DNA from: Mycolicibacterium sediminis | GTDB lineage: Bacteria > Actinomycetota > Actinomycetes > Mycobacteriales > Mycobacteriaceae | DNA length: 64,000 nucleotides | Direction: 5' to 3' | Assembly (NCBI RefSeq): GCF_010731735.1 | Contig: NZ_AP022588.1 | Location: 3,286,001-3,350,000 of the forward strand | In this document: piece after piece, positions 41,609 through 51,398 of the stretch | How the letters are laid out: each line of letters begins with the position of its first letter | Numbering within the stretch: the stretch's first letter is position 1 | Made by a program: the position numbers and the translations under genes | Notes under the pieces: model-generated | Database searches by the model: none | Told to the model about the DNA's origin: nothing | The model's input: only the letters and a program-made list of their open reading frames with translations

Positions 41609-42349
41609 GTGCGTAGACCGTCCATGCCCCGTCCGGCGCCCCAGCCGGGGGTGAAGGTCGATGCGCGCAGCGAGCGGTGGCGCGAGCACCGCAAGAAGGT
41701 ACGGGCGGAGATCGTCGACGCCGCATTCCGGGCGATCGATCGACTCGGACCCGAGGTCAGCCTGCGCGAGATCGCCGAAGAGGCGGGTACGGCCAAGCCG
41801 AAGATCTACCGCCACTTCACCGACAAGTCGGACCTCTTCCAGGCGATCGGCGAGCGCCTCCGCGACATGCTGTGGGCGGCGATCTTCCCACACATCGACA
41901 TCGCGACCGACCCAGCGCGCGAGGTGATCCGCCGCAGCGTCGAGCAGTACGTGCTGATGGTGGATGAGCACCCCAACGTCTGCCGCTTCCTCATCCAGGG
42001 TCGCTTCGCCGAGCAGACCGAGTCGACCATGCGCGCGCTCAACGAGGGCCGCGAGGTCACGCTCGCCATGGCCACGATGTTCAACAATGAGCTGCGCGAG
42101 ATGGAACTCGACGGCAACGCCATAGAACTGGCGGCCTACACGACCTTCGGGTCCGCCGCGGCGGCCACGGACTGGTGGCTCGGACCGCAGGTCGACAGCC
42201 CGCGCCGGATGCCCGCCGAGTCGTTCATCGGCTACATGACCACGATCATGCTCAGCTCGATCAACGGGACCTGCGAGCTGATCGGCATCAAGATCGACCC
42301 AGAGCTGCCGCTGCACGAGGGCGTCCAGCGGAGCGAATCCGTCGCCTGA
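41609..42349 (+). CDS. TetR family regulator (Rv3050c-like)
   Basis: Repressor of 246 residues, exactly the length I recall for M. tuberculosis Rv3050c. It has the same unusual conserved N terminus PGVKVDARSERWREHRKKVRA. Helix-turn-helix at about 52-74: VSLREIAEEAGTAKPKIYRHF. The frame is open earlier, but GTG 41609 fits both the homologue length and the TACAGT -10 just before. It is followed 34 bp later by the FAD monooxygenase gene, as in M. tuberculosis, which is the probable target. Confidence 0.9.
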   Translation: MRRPSMPRPAPQPGVKVDARSERWREHRKKVRAEIVDAAFRAIDRLGPEVSLREIAEEAGTAKPKIYRHFTDKSDLFQAIGERLRDMLWAAIFPHIDIATDPAREVIRRSVEQYVLMVDEHPNVCRFLIQGRFAEQTESTMRALNEGREVTLAMATMFNNELREMELDGNAIELAAYTTFGSAAAATDWWLGPQVDSPRRMPAESFIGYMTTIMLSSINGTCELIGIKIDPELPLHEGVQRSESVA

Positions 42350-42383
42350 CGGCCGGTACCCACGGTCCCGGTATTCTCGGCGC

Positions 42384-43892
42384 ATGACCGACACCGCCGA
42401 ACGGTCGGGTGACGCTGCCGCCCACGCCGAGCCCGTGCGGACGCGCGCACTGATCATCGGCACCGGCTTCTCCGGACTCGGCATGGCCATCGCCCTGCAG
42501 CGTCAAGGCGTCGACTTCGTCATCCTCGAGAAGGCCGACGACATCGGCGGCACCTGGCGGGACAACACCTACCCCGGATGCGCGTGCGACATCCCGTCGC
42601 ATATGTACTCGTTCTCCTTCGAGCCGAAGGCCGACTGGCAGCACATGTGGTCGCTGCAACCCGAGATCTTCGACTACCTCCGGGGTGTCGCCGACAAGTA
42701 CGGCCTCCGCCGATACGTGCGATTCGGGGCTCGTGTCGAGCACGCCCGGTGGGACGAGGGCGAGTCGATGTGGCACGTCCACACCGCCGACGGTGACGAG
42801 TACCTGGCGCAGTTCCTGATCTCCGGTGCAGGCGCCCTGCACGTTCCGCTGACCCCAGAGTTCGAGGGGCTCGAGGACTTCGGCGGCGTCGCGTTCCACT
42901 CCGCCCGGTGGAACCACGACGTCGACATCACCCGCAAGCGCGTCGCGGTGATCGGCACGGGGGCCAGCGCCATCCAGCTGGTACCAGCCATCGTGGACGA
43001 GGTCGCCGAACTGCAGGTGTATCAGCGCACCCCACCGTGGGTGATGCCGCGGCCCAACAACGCTCTGCCGCAATGGCTTCGGCGGGTGTTCACCGACGTC
43101 CCCGGCACGAGGGCGTTGGCGAGGCTGGCCATCTACTGGGCCCACGAGGTGGTCGGCTTCGGCATGACCAAGCAACCCGGCCTGCTGCGGGTCGGACGGC
43201 TGCTGGGGCAGTGGAACATCCGGCGCAGCGTCAAGGACCGCGCTCTGCGCCGCGCGCTGACGCCGAGTTACCGGACGGGCTGCAAGCGAATCCTCAACTC
43301 GGACATCTACTATCCCGCCATCGCGAATCCGCGGACCGAGGTGATCACCGACCGCATCGTCCGATTCACCGCCGACGGCATCGTCACGGAGGACGGCCGC
43401 GAGCGTCCCGTCGACGTGGTCGTGTTCGCGACCGGCTTTCACGTGACGGACTCCTACACCTACGTACGCATCACGGGTCCTGACGGCGAGGAGTTGGTCG
43501 ACCGCTGGACGCGCGAGGGAGTCCAGGCGCACCGGGGTATCGCCGTCGCCGGCATGCCGAACCTGTTCTTCCTGCTCGGCCCGAACACCGGCCTGGGCCA
43601 CAACTCCGTCGTGTTCATGATCGAGTCGCAGATCCGCTACGTCGCGCAGGCCATCGCGGCCGTCGACGACGCGGGCGTCACGGCGATCAGCCCGCGTCGC
43701 AGCGCCCAGGACGACTTCAACCGCGACCTGCACGCCGACCTGGATCGGGCCGTGTGGAGCACCGGTGGATGCCGCAGTTACTACATGGACGAGCACGGTA
43801 GGAACCGCATCCTGTGGGGCGGCATGACGTGGCAGTACTGGCTGGCGACGCGCCGATTGCGCCGTTCGGAGTTCACCTTCAGCGGGCGGTGA
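42384..43892 (+). CDS. FAD-containing (Baeyer-Villiger-type) monooxygenase
   Basis: Flavin monooxygenase of 502 residues, like M. tuberculosis Rv3049c. The FAD Rossmann motif is GTGFSGLGMA near residue 26, and GGTWRDNTYPGCACDIPSH is the conserved substrate-side loop. The fingerprint FGGVAFHSARWNH matches FxGxxxHxxxW, and the NADP motif is GTGASAIQLVP. It would oxidise ketones to esters or similar with NADPH and O2. It sits between its presumed TetR and nrdF, and is separated from nrdF by the NrdR boxes. Confidence 0.92.
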   Translation: MTDTAERSGDAAAHAEPVRTRALIIGTGFSGLGMAIALQRQGVDFVILEKADDIGGTWRDNTYPGCACDIPSHMYSFSFEPKADWQHMWSLQPEIFDYLRGVADKYGLRRYVRFGARVEHARWDEGESMWHVHTADGDEYLAQFLISGAGALHVPLTPEFEGLEDFGGVAFHSARWNHDVDITRKRVAVIGTGASAIQLVPAIVDEVAELQVYQRTPPWVMPRPNNALPQWLRRVFTDVPGTRALARLAIYWAHEVVGFGMTKQPGLLRVGRLLGQWNIRRSVKDRALRRALTPSYRTGCKRILNSDIYYPAIANPRTEVITDRIVRFTADGIVTEDGRERPVDVVVFATGFHVTDSYTYVRITGPDGEELVDRWTREGVQAHRGIAVAGMPNLFFLLGPNTGLGHNSVVFMIESQIRYVAQAIAAVDDAGVTAISPRRSAQDDFNRDLHADLDRAVWSTGGCRSYYMDEHGRNRILWGGMTWQYWLATRRLRRSEFTFSGR

Positions 43893-43917
43893 CGCGCCCG
43901 CGGATGCGACACGCCAC

Positions 43918-45586
<1,669 letters not shown>

Positions 45587-45599
45587 GCACGGAGTGTAA

Positions 45600-45655
45600 A
45601 CCGACTGGTCGGTCTGCCGGGTCGTTCACGGCATGCTATAAACAGACTAGTTGGT
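45600..45655. promoter_or_regulatory. Two TetR operators between tetR and alcohol dehydrogenase
   Basis: ACCGACTGGTCGGT (45600-45613) and ACAGACTAGTTGGT (45642-45655) are related 14-bp palindromes. The first has perfect ACCGAC/GTCGGT arms; the second has a central ACTAGT and is flanked by AAA/TTT. TATAAA at 45637-45642 is a likely -10 for the dehydrogenase, so the second site would block polymerase. Confidence 0.65.
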
Positions 45656-45673
45656 TTATTAGAGGGAGTGACG

Positions 45674-46714
45674 ATGGCGAGACGAATACGAGGACTGGCT
45701 GCGGCGGCAGCCGACCAGCCGTTGGAGCCGTGGGAGTTCGAGCGGCGCGACTTGCGGCCCGACGACGTCGCGGTGCGCATCGCCTACTGCGGTGTCTGCC
45801 ATACCGATCTGCACGCCTGGCACGGAGAACCCAGCTACGGCAACCTCTTTCCGCTCGTTCCCGGCCACGAGTTCGTCGGCGAGGTCGCCGCGATCGGTGC
45901 CGACGTACGTGACTTCACCGTCGGCGACGCGGTTGCGGTCGGCAACATCGTCGACTCCTGCGGAGTGTGCGACATGTGCGTGGGCGGGCACGAGCAGTTC
46001 TGCGTCGAGTTTCCCACCCTGACCTATGGCGGCGTCGACAGCCGCGACGGTAGCACCACCTACGGCGGCTACTCGACGGAGTACGTGGTGACCGAGAAGT
46101 TCGTCTACCACCTTCCCGACGGTCTCGATCCCGCCGGCGTCGCGCCGCTGATGTGCGCCGGCGTGACGGTGTGGGAACCGCTGGAGCAGTGGAAGATCGG
46201 GCCGGGAACGTCGGTCGGCGTCGTCGGTCTGGGCGGCCTCGGCCATCTCGCCGTCAAGTTCGCCGTCGCCCTCGGCGCCGAGGTCGATCTCTTCACGACG
46301 TCACCCGGGAAGGCCGACGCCGCACGGCGGCTCGGTGTGCGCCGGGTGGTCGTGTCCACCGACGAGGACCAGATGGCGGAGGCCCGAGGCACGTACGACT
46401 TCATCATCGACACGGTGGCCGTGGCGCATGATCTGTCCGGGTACTCGCTCGCGTTGAGGTTCGGCGGCACGCTGTGCATGGTCGGCGCGCTGGACGAGAC
46501 GTCGATCAATCCGCTGACGATGCTCGGCCGCAACCTCACCGTCGCAGGTGGCGGAGGGCGGCCGGCCACCCAGCGGATGCTCGAATTCTGCGGAAAGCAC
46601 GGCATCACCGCCGACGTCGAGGTGCTGCCGGCGTCCGCCGTCGGTGACGCCTTCGACCGCCTGGCCCGCAACGACGTCGAGTTCCGCTTCAGCCTGGACA
46701 TGACCGGGTTGTAG
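45674..46714 (+). CDS. Zinc-dependent alcohol dehydrogenase
   Basis: Medium-chain dehydrogenase of 346 residues. Catalytic-zinc ligands are in YCGVCHTDLHAW and PGHEFVGE plus the later LMCAGVTVWEP; the structural-zinc cysteines are in CGVCDMCVGGHEQFC. The cofactor motif is [11 protein letters not shown]. It belongs to the NADP-preferring AdhC/YahK branch (aldehyde reductases), paralogous to the adhC gene at 51399. ATG 45674 with GAGGGAGTGA upstream. It is controlled, most likely, by the divergent TetR. Confidence 0.91.
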   Translation: MARRIRGLAAAAADQPLEPWEFERRDLRPDDVAVRIAYCGVCHTDLHAWHGEPSYGNLFPLVPGHEFVGEVAAIGADVRDFTVGDAVAVGNIVDSCGVCDMCVGGHEQFCVEFPTLTYGGVDSRDGSTTYGGYSTEYVVTEKFVYHLPDGLDPAGVAPLMCAGVTVWEPLEQWKIGPGTSVGVVGLGGLGHLAVKFAVALGAEVDLFTTSPGKADAARRLGVRRVVVSTDEDQMAEARGTYDFIIDTVAVAHDLSGYSLALRFGGTLCMVGALDETSINPLTMLGRNLTVAGGGGRPATQRMLEFCGKHGITADVEVLPASAVGDAFDRLARNDVEFRFSLDMTGL

Positions 46715-46753
46715 TGCGCAAACCGGGTGATCCGGTGACTGCTACTTGTATCT

Positions 46754-46768
46754 TGATAGTCACTGTCA
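46754..46768. promoter_or_regulatory. Operator copy 1 (TGAnAGTCACTnTCA) before NTF2-like gene
   Basis: TGATAGTCACTGTCA, a 15-bp palindrome with one mismatch, ends 20 bp before the ATG at 46789. The same motif occurs upstream of the DapB-like gene and the TetR gene of this cluster. Confidence 0.6.
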
Positions 46769-46788
46769 GGTGACCTCGAGGAGCGACG

Positions 46789-47292
46789 ATGGCCGAGCTG
46801 AACGAGCGCGAGAGCGAAGCCCTGCAGTCGTACCGGAGATACGTCCTGCAACGCGAGCGTTGCGTGACGGGGGAGGCGCCGTGGTCGACCATCGGCGCCT
46901 GGTTCACCGAGGACGCGGTCTTCATCGATCCGGCATGGGGTCGGGTCCAGGGTCGCGACGAGATCACCCGGTACCTCGACCACTCGATGGCCGGCTTCGG
47001 AGGATGGACCTTCCCCGAGGAGTGGACGATGGTCGACGGCGACCGGCTGGTGACCTACTGGTGGAACCGTCTACCCGGCCGCCGCGCCGACGGATCGGAC
47101 TATCAGGCACCCGCGTTCTCCCTGCTCCACTACGCGGGTGACGGCCTCTTCGACTACGAGCTGGACGTGCTGAACATCGCCGAGATCGGCGAACTCATCG
47201 TCGAATCCGCGTGGATGCCGGGCCCGGGCATGTCCATCCCCGGTGCGCACCCCGACCGGAACATCACCCCGCCACGCCTCCCGTCGCCGTGA
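46789..47292 (+). CDS. NTF2/SnoaL-like protein
   Basis: Protein of 167 residues with SnoaL-like architecture: an N-terminal helix (LQSYRRYVLQRERC), then WFTEDAVFIDPAWGRVQGRDEITRYL, the characteristic first half of an NTF2-fold enzyme, and a terminal AWMPGPGMSIPG extension (helix-strand region at about 39-64). Possibly a dehydratase, isomerase or small hydrolase. It sits 77 bp before the DapB-like gene and shares an operator motif with it, so the two may act on the same compound. Paralogous only in fold to the protein at 9358. Confidence 0.75.
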   Translation: MAELNERESEALQSYRRYVLQRERCVTGEAPWSTIGAWFTEDAVFIDPAWGRVQGRDEITRYLDHSMAGFGGWTFPEEWTMVDGDRLVTYWWNRLPGRRADGSDYQAPAFSLLHYAGDGLFDYELDVLNIAEIGELIVESAWMPGPGMSIPGAHPDRNITPPRLPSP

Positions 47293-47334
47293 GCGTGGCG
47301 GGTCGGCCGCACCGCGTGACATAGACAGTGATCT

Positions 47335-47349
47335 TGACAGTCACTCTCA
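47335..47349. promoter_or_regulatory. Operator copy 2 (TGAnAGTCACTnTCA) before DapB-like gene
   Basis: TGACAGTCACTCTCA, one mismatch from a perfect palindrome, lies 19 bp before the ATG at 47369. The position is almost identical to copy 1 relative to its gene. Confidence 0.6.
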
Positions 47350-47368
47350 CATGGGCTTTGAATGACCC

Positions 47369-48439
47369 ATGGCGATTCGAGTGGTGCAGTGGGCGACGGG
47401 TGGGGTCGGCAAGGCGGCCATCGAGGCGGTGCTCGCTCACCCCGACCTCGAACTGGCGGGCGCGTGGGTGCACTCGGATGCCAAGAACGGCAAGGACGTC
47501 GGCGAACTCGTAGGCCTTGATCCGATCGGCGTCACCGCGACCACCAGCGCGGACGAGATACTCGCGCTCGACGCCGACTGCGTGGTCTACAGCCCACTCC
47601 TGCCCAACGAGGACGAGGTGGTCGCCCTTCTCCGATCCGGAAAGAACGTGGTCACTCCCGTGGGTTGGGTCTACCCCGACCTGGCGAACTGTGGCGCCAT
47701 CCTCGACGCCTGTGCCGAGGGGCGCAGCACGTTGCACGGCACGGGAATCCATCCCGGCGGCATCACCGAGCGGTTCCCGCTGATGGTGTCTGCGCTGACA
47801 GCCGGGGTCACCCACGTGCGCTCCGAGGAGTTCAGCGACATCCGTACCTACAACGCGCCCGACGTCGTGCGGCACATCATGGGCTTCGGCGTGACGCCCG
47901 AGGAGGCGATGGCGGGTCCCATCGTCGGTCTGCTGGGCGCCGGCTTCAAGGCCTCGGTGCGGATGATCGTGACGGAGATGGGATTCGACGTCGACCCCGA
48001 ACTCGACACGGTGCAGGAGGTCGCCGTCGCGACCGAACCGATCGACACGCCGGTCGGCATCATCGAGCCGGGTCAGGTGGCTGCTCGGAAGTTCCATTGG
48101 CGCGCGCTCGTGGACGGCACCCCGGTCGTGACCGCGAGCGTCAACTGGTTCATGGGCGAGGAGCACTTCGACCCCGCGTGGGGCTTCGGGCCGGAGGGCG
48201 AGCGATTCGAGATCGAGATCAGCGGTGAACCCGACGTCAAGCTCACCTTCAAGGGCCTGCAGCCCGACACCATCGAGGAGGGGCTGATCCGCAACCCCGG
48301 CATCGTGGTCACCGCCAATCACTGTGTCAGCGCGATCCCTTACGTGGTCGCGGCCGAGCCGGGCATCAAGACCTACCTCGACCTGCCCCTGCTGGCCGGC
48401 CGTGCGGCGCCGCAATTCGGGCGGGGTCGTACGACGTGA
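47369..48439 (+). CDS. DapB-like NAD(P)-dependent dehydrogenase
   Basis: Rossmann-fold enzyme of 356 residues of the 'dihydrodipicolinate reductase / diaminopimelate dehydrogenase-like' family common in mycobacteria. N-terminal cofactor motif VVQWATGGVGKAAIEAVL, substrate-region motif GTGIHPGGITERFPLM, and a C-terminal cofactor-closing region HCVSAIPYVVAAEPGI. It is not the lysine-pathway DapB, which is shorter. Probably an oxidoreductase for a xenobiotic or terpenoid intermediate, judging from the SDR coupled to it by a 4-bp overlap. Confidence 0.82.
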   Translation: MAIRVVQWATGGVGKAAIEAVLAHPDLELAGAWVHSDAKNGKDVGELVGLDPIGVTATTSADEILALDADCVVYSPLLPNEDEVVALLRSGKNVVTPVGWVYPDLANCGAILDACAEGRSTLHGTGIHPGGITERFPLMVSALTAGVTHVRSEEFSDIRTYNAPDVVRHIMGFGVTPEEAMAGPIVGLLGAGFKASVRMIVTEMGFDVDPELDTVQEVAVATEPIDTPVGIIEPGQVAARKFHWRALVDGTPVVTASVNWFMGEEHFDPAWGFGPEGERFEIEISGEPDVKLTFKGLQPDTIEEGLIRNPGIVVTANHCVSAIPYVVAAEPGIKTYLDLPLLAGRAAPQFGRGRTT

Positions 48440-49239
48440 TCCTCGACGACTTCCGACTCGACGGCCGCGTCGCGGTCGTCACCGGTGGCGGCCAGGGGAT
48501 CGGTCGCGGCATCGCCATCGGACTCGCGGAGGCCGGCGCACGCGTCGTGGTCGGCGCGCGCACCAAGGCCGACCTCGACGAGGTGGTCGCTCAGATCGAA
48601 GCGGTCGGAGGCAGCGCGACGGCCGTCGTGACCGACGTCCTCGTCGACGAGGATCGGCGCCGCCTCGTGGAATCCGCTGTCGAGCAGTACGGCCGCCTCG
48701 ACGTCCTGATCAACAACGCGGGCGGTACCGGCCCGCGGCCCGCGATGGCGACCTCGGAGCGGTTCTTCGACATGGCGATGAAGTTCAACGTGACCTCGCC
48801 GTTCCTGATGAGTCAGCTCGCCGCGCAGGCGATGGTGGACACCGCGGGCAGCGGCGCGATCGTCAACGTCTCCTCGCGTGCGTCCGACATGGTGCTCGGC
48901 GCATTCACTGCCTACGGAGCCGGTAAGGCCGCTCTCAATCAGATGACCCGGAACCTCGCCGGCGAGTTCGCGCCGCTGGTGCGGGTGAACGGGATCATCG
49001 TCGGCGGCGTCGCCACCCAGGGCCTCGAGGTCGTGCTGACCAACGACGAGTTGCGTGCCCAGTTCGTGGCCAACACCCCGATGGGCCGACCGGGGACCCC
49101 GCGGGACATCGCCTGTGCCGCCCTCTATTTGGCCTCACCGGCCTCGGCATGGGTGACCGGCAAGCTGCTCCACGTCGACGGTGGCTGCGAACGCCCCGCG
49201 ATGGACGTGCCCGTTCCGCGGTTGCGGCCCAGTTCCTGA
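48436..49239 (+). CDS. SDR family oxidoreductase
   Basis: Short-chain dehydrogenase of 267 residues. TGGGQGIGRGIA (cofactor), NNAGGTGPRPAM, a catalytic VNVSSRASDMVLGAFTAYGAGK stretch (Ser, Tyr, Lys present; about residues 140-161) and the typical C-terminal VTGKLLHVDGG. It starts with GTG overlapping the DapB-like stop (GTGA) and is therefore co-translated. Its stop is 6 bp from the end of the convergent TetR gene. Confidence 0.9.
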   Translation: MILDDFRLDGRVAVVTGGGQGIGRGIAIGLAEAGARVVVGARTKADLDEVVAQIEAVGGSATAVVTDVLVDEDRRRLVESAVEQYGRLDVLINNAGGTGPRPAMATSERFFDMAMKFNVTSPFLMSQLAAQAMVDTAGSGAIVNVSSRASDMVLGAFTAYGAGKAALNQMTRNLAGEFAPLVRVNGIIVGGVATQGLEVVLTNDELRAQFVANTPMGRPGTPRDIACAALYLASPASAWVTGKLLHVDGGCERPAMDVPVPRLRPSS

Positions 49240-49245
49240 CAGTGG

Positions 49246-49902
49246 TCAGGTGCGCCGACGCCGACGGGGGGTCGGACCCGCGAGTCCGCGACTGACCTGA
49301 TCGAGGGCTTGCGCGGTGAGCGCGTGCAAGGACTCGCTCTGGCCGTACGTCAGCCACCACTCGTAGGCGTACTCGACGGCGGCGACGGCGCTGCGAACCA
49401 GGACGCCGGCCCGCATGTCTGATGCGACGTCCGCGTCCTTCAGGCGAGCCGCGACCGCGTCGATCAGTTCATCGGACTCGTCGCGGCTCAGCAGGGAGGC
49501 GCGGCGTAGTTCTACCGGGGCCGATGCCATTGCGCGCCGCCATAACTCGAGCGTTTCGTCATCGTCCACGAACTGCGATGTGCGGGCGAGGATGGCCGCA
49601 GCCAACGAGTCGGCGACGTCCTCGTCGACGGGCCGCATGCGGAAGTTGGCGACGATCCGAGCCCGTCCCCGCTCCGTCGCTCCCAGAAGGAGGTGGTCCT
49701 TGCTCGGGACGTGCCGGAAGAAAGTGCTCGGCGAGATGCCGACCTCGCCCGCGATCGCCTCAGTCGTGACGTTGTCGAAACCCTCTGCGGCGAAGAGTCG
49801 TAGCGCGGCCTGCTGGATCTCGGCTCGCAATGCGACGCGTTGCCGCTCGCGCAGCGGCAGTGGAGCGGGAGCAGCGTCTTTCGGGGTGATGGGCACGCTC
49901 AC
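49246..49902 (-). CDS. TetR family regulator
   Basis: Repressor of 218 residues with helix-turn-helix at about 40-62: VTTEAIAGEVGISPSTFFRHV, then PSKDHLLLG. It converges on the NTF2/DapB-like/SDR genes. Three copies of a 15-bp palindrome lie upstream of the NTF2-like gene, the DapB-like gene and this gene itself, which makes it the probable local repressor. Ligand unknown. Confidence 0.88.
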   Translation of the reverse strand: MSVPITPKDAAPAPLPLRERQRVALRAEIQQAALRLFAAEGFDNVTTEAIAGEVGISPSTFFRHVPSKDHLLLGATERGRARIVANFRMRPVDEDVADSLAAAILARTSQFVDDDETLELWRRAMASAPVELRRASLLSRDESDELIDAVAARLKDADVASDMRAGVLVRSAVAAVEYAYEWWLTYGQSESLHALTAQALDQVSRGLAGPTPRRRRRT

Positions 49903-49944
49903 CTCGCTTCCGTCGGTCCGGCTCCCAGATGAGTCTTCTGATCA

Positions 49945-49968
49945 CGAGAGTCTCTGTCAACGTGACAG
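49945..49968. promoter_or_regulatory. Operator copy 3 upstream of tetR
   Basis: CGAGAGTCTCTGTCA (49945-49959) matches 13 of 15 positions of the TGAnAGTCACTnTCA motif. It overlaps a second perfect palindrome CTGTCA-ACG-TGACAG (49954-49968). It lies 43-66 bp upstream of the TetR start at 49902, suggesting autoregulation. Confidence 0.5.
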
Positions 49969-50019
49969 CGAGAGCGACGGCCTTCGGCCTGCGGCCCGCT
50001 GGCTACGACGTCGCAAAGC

Positions 50020-51301
50020 TCACGCCGCGCGGCGGGTGGCGACGCGGAACCGGACGACGTCCGTGTACCGGAGGTCGGTGGTGATGCGTCCGGGTAGTGG
50101 TGGTGCGTGTGAGTGGTGGGTGGCGCCGGTGGGTGTGGTGAGTTCGGTTGTGTGCTGGCCGTTTTCGTCGGTCTGGGTGCTGGTGCGCCAGCCGGGTGCT
50201 TCCTTGGTGTAGTTGCAGGCTTCGCAGAGGCCTTGGCCGTTGGTGGCGGTGGTGGGGCCGCCGCGGGCGGCGGGGGTGATGTGGTCGTGGTGGCGGATGG
50301 GGGCGTTGCAGTACGGGGTGCGGCAGGTGTCGTCGCGCAGGTCGATGAACTTCCCCAGTGCGGTGGGGAAGTGGCGGGCGCGGGATTCCATCGCGACCAG
50401 TGCCCCGCTACTCGGGTGGCGGTAGAGCCGGCGTAGGGCGGCGGTGGAGCGCCGGTCGTCGATGGCGTCTTTGATCAAGTGTCGGGCGACGGCGGCGGGG
50501 ACGGGTCCGTGGCCGGGAATCCAGGCGGGTTCGGTGTCCCCGCCGAGCAGGGTCTCGTCGGTGATGACCAGGTCGACGGTGACGGGGACGGGGACGTCGG
50601 CGGGGCGCCCGGTGATGCGTTCGACGAGGGTGTCGGCCATGACCTGACCACGTCCCCGGCCGTCACCACACATGTCGGCTTCGCGTTTGAGGGCGGCGTA
50701 GACCGACACGCCCTGGGTGAGGGGGAGCAGGGCGGTGGCCCAGACCATGCCGTCGGCGGCGGGCCGGATCCAGAACCCGCGCTCGCCGGGTGCCTTCTTC
50801 GCCCGGTCGACGACGGCGTGCGGGTCGAGGCGGTAGGCGATCTTCTTGGCCTCGGCGGCGATCCGCGTGTCGCCCTTGCCCGCCAACGCCGCCACATCGC
50901 CGCACATCTCTCGGTCCAGGGTGCGGCGGTCCTCGACGTCGAGGCAGGCGGATTCGCGAACGATGAGGGTGCACCGCCACTCCGACAGCGCGCCCTGCTC
51001 CAGGGCTGCGAGGGTGCAGGGCATTTCGTGGATCAGGGCGCGGGCGAATCCGAGGTGGCGGCCGCCCATGGTGGGGGAGTCGTGGCGGGCCAGTGCGATC
51101 TCCGAGGCCAACCCCTTGCCGCGTTTGTGGGCGGGGACGCCGCGGTCGGCTTCGGCGGAACGTCGCATGCCGTCGAGGGCGGCGGTCATGCGGGCCTGCG
51201 CGGCGGCGGCGGTGCACTTGAACTTTTCGAGGGCTTCGATGCGCTCGATCAGGCCGGCTTCGTCCACCGTGGTGGGGTCGAAGTCCCAGCATGTCGAACA
51301 T
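50020..51301 (-). pseudogene. DUF222-HNH endonuclease (13E12-repeat-like), frameshifted at start
   Basis: Coding body of about 415 residues: an N-terminal DUF222 helical domain (from DEAGLIERIEALEKF) and a C-terminal HNH nuclease domain with HHDHITPAARGG, NGQGLCEACNYTK and the CRTPYC half of a Cys4 site. The natural start, ATG 51301 (MFDML...), is in another frame. Removing one G from the GGG run at 51285-51287 joins it to the body as MFDMLDFDPTTVDEAG. As given, translation could begin only at an internal GTG (51267). So this is a sequencing error, a pseudogene or a shortened form. The start codon overlaps a perfect SOS box, as in M. tuberculosis 13E12 genes. Confidence 0.7.
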
Positions 51302-51309
51302 GTGTTCGA
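51294..51309 (-). promoter_or_regulatory. SOS (LexA) box at the HNH gene start
   Basis: TCGAAC-ACAT-GTTCGA is a perfect match to the mycobacterial SOS box TCGAACNNNNGTTCGA. On the minus strand it contains the ATG at 51301, so LexA would cover the initiation region. M. tuberculosis 13E12-family genes are reported to carry SOS boxes at the same place. Confidence 0.85.
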
Positions 51310-51350
51310 TTCTACATCGGAAGTCCGACACGCGCCCCCGCAACGACGAC

Positions 51351-51382
51351 GCGGGCGAGGTTCCCGGAGGAACCCCGCCCGC
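51351..51382 (-). terminator. Hairpin after adhC
   Basis: GCGGGCG and GGTTCC (51351-51364) pair with GGAACC and CGCCCGC (51369-51382) around a CGGA loop, with one mismatch, a 13-bp stem. It begins 16 bp past the adhC stop on the minus strand. A T-rich tail is lacking, so it may act as a mycobacterial-type tail-less terminator. Confidence 0.65.
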
Positions 51383-51398
51383 ACGGTAGTCGAGAGGA

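Noticed and set aside
50020..51301. Homing endonuclease of an intron or inserted mobile element
   Set aside because: No interrupted host gene, target duplication or terminal repeats are visible; DUF222-HNH genes are common chromosomal genes in mycobacteria.
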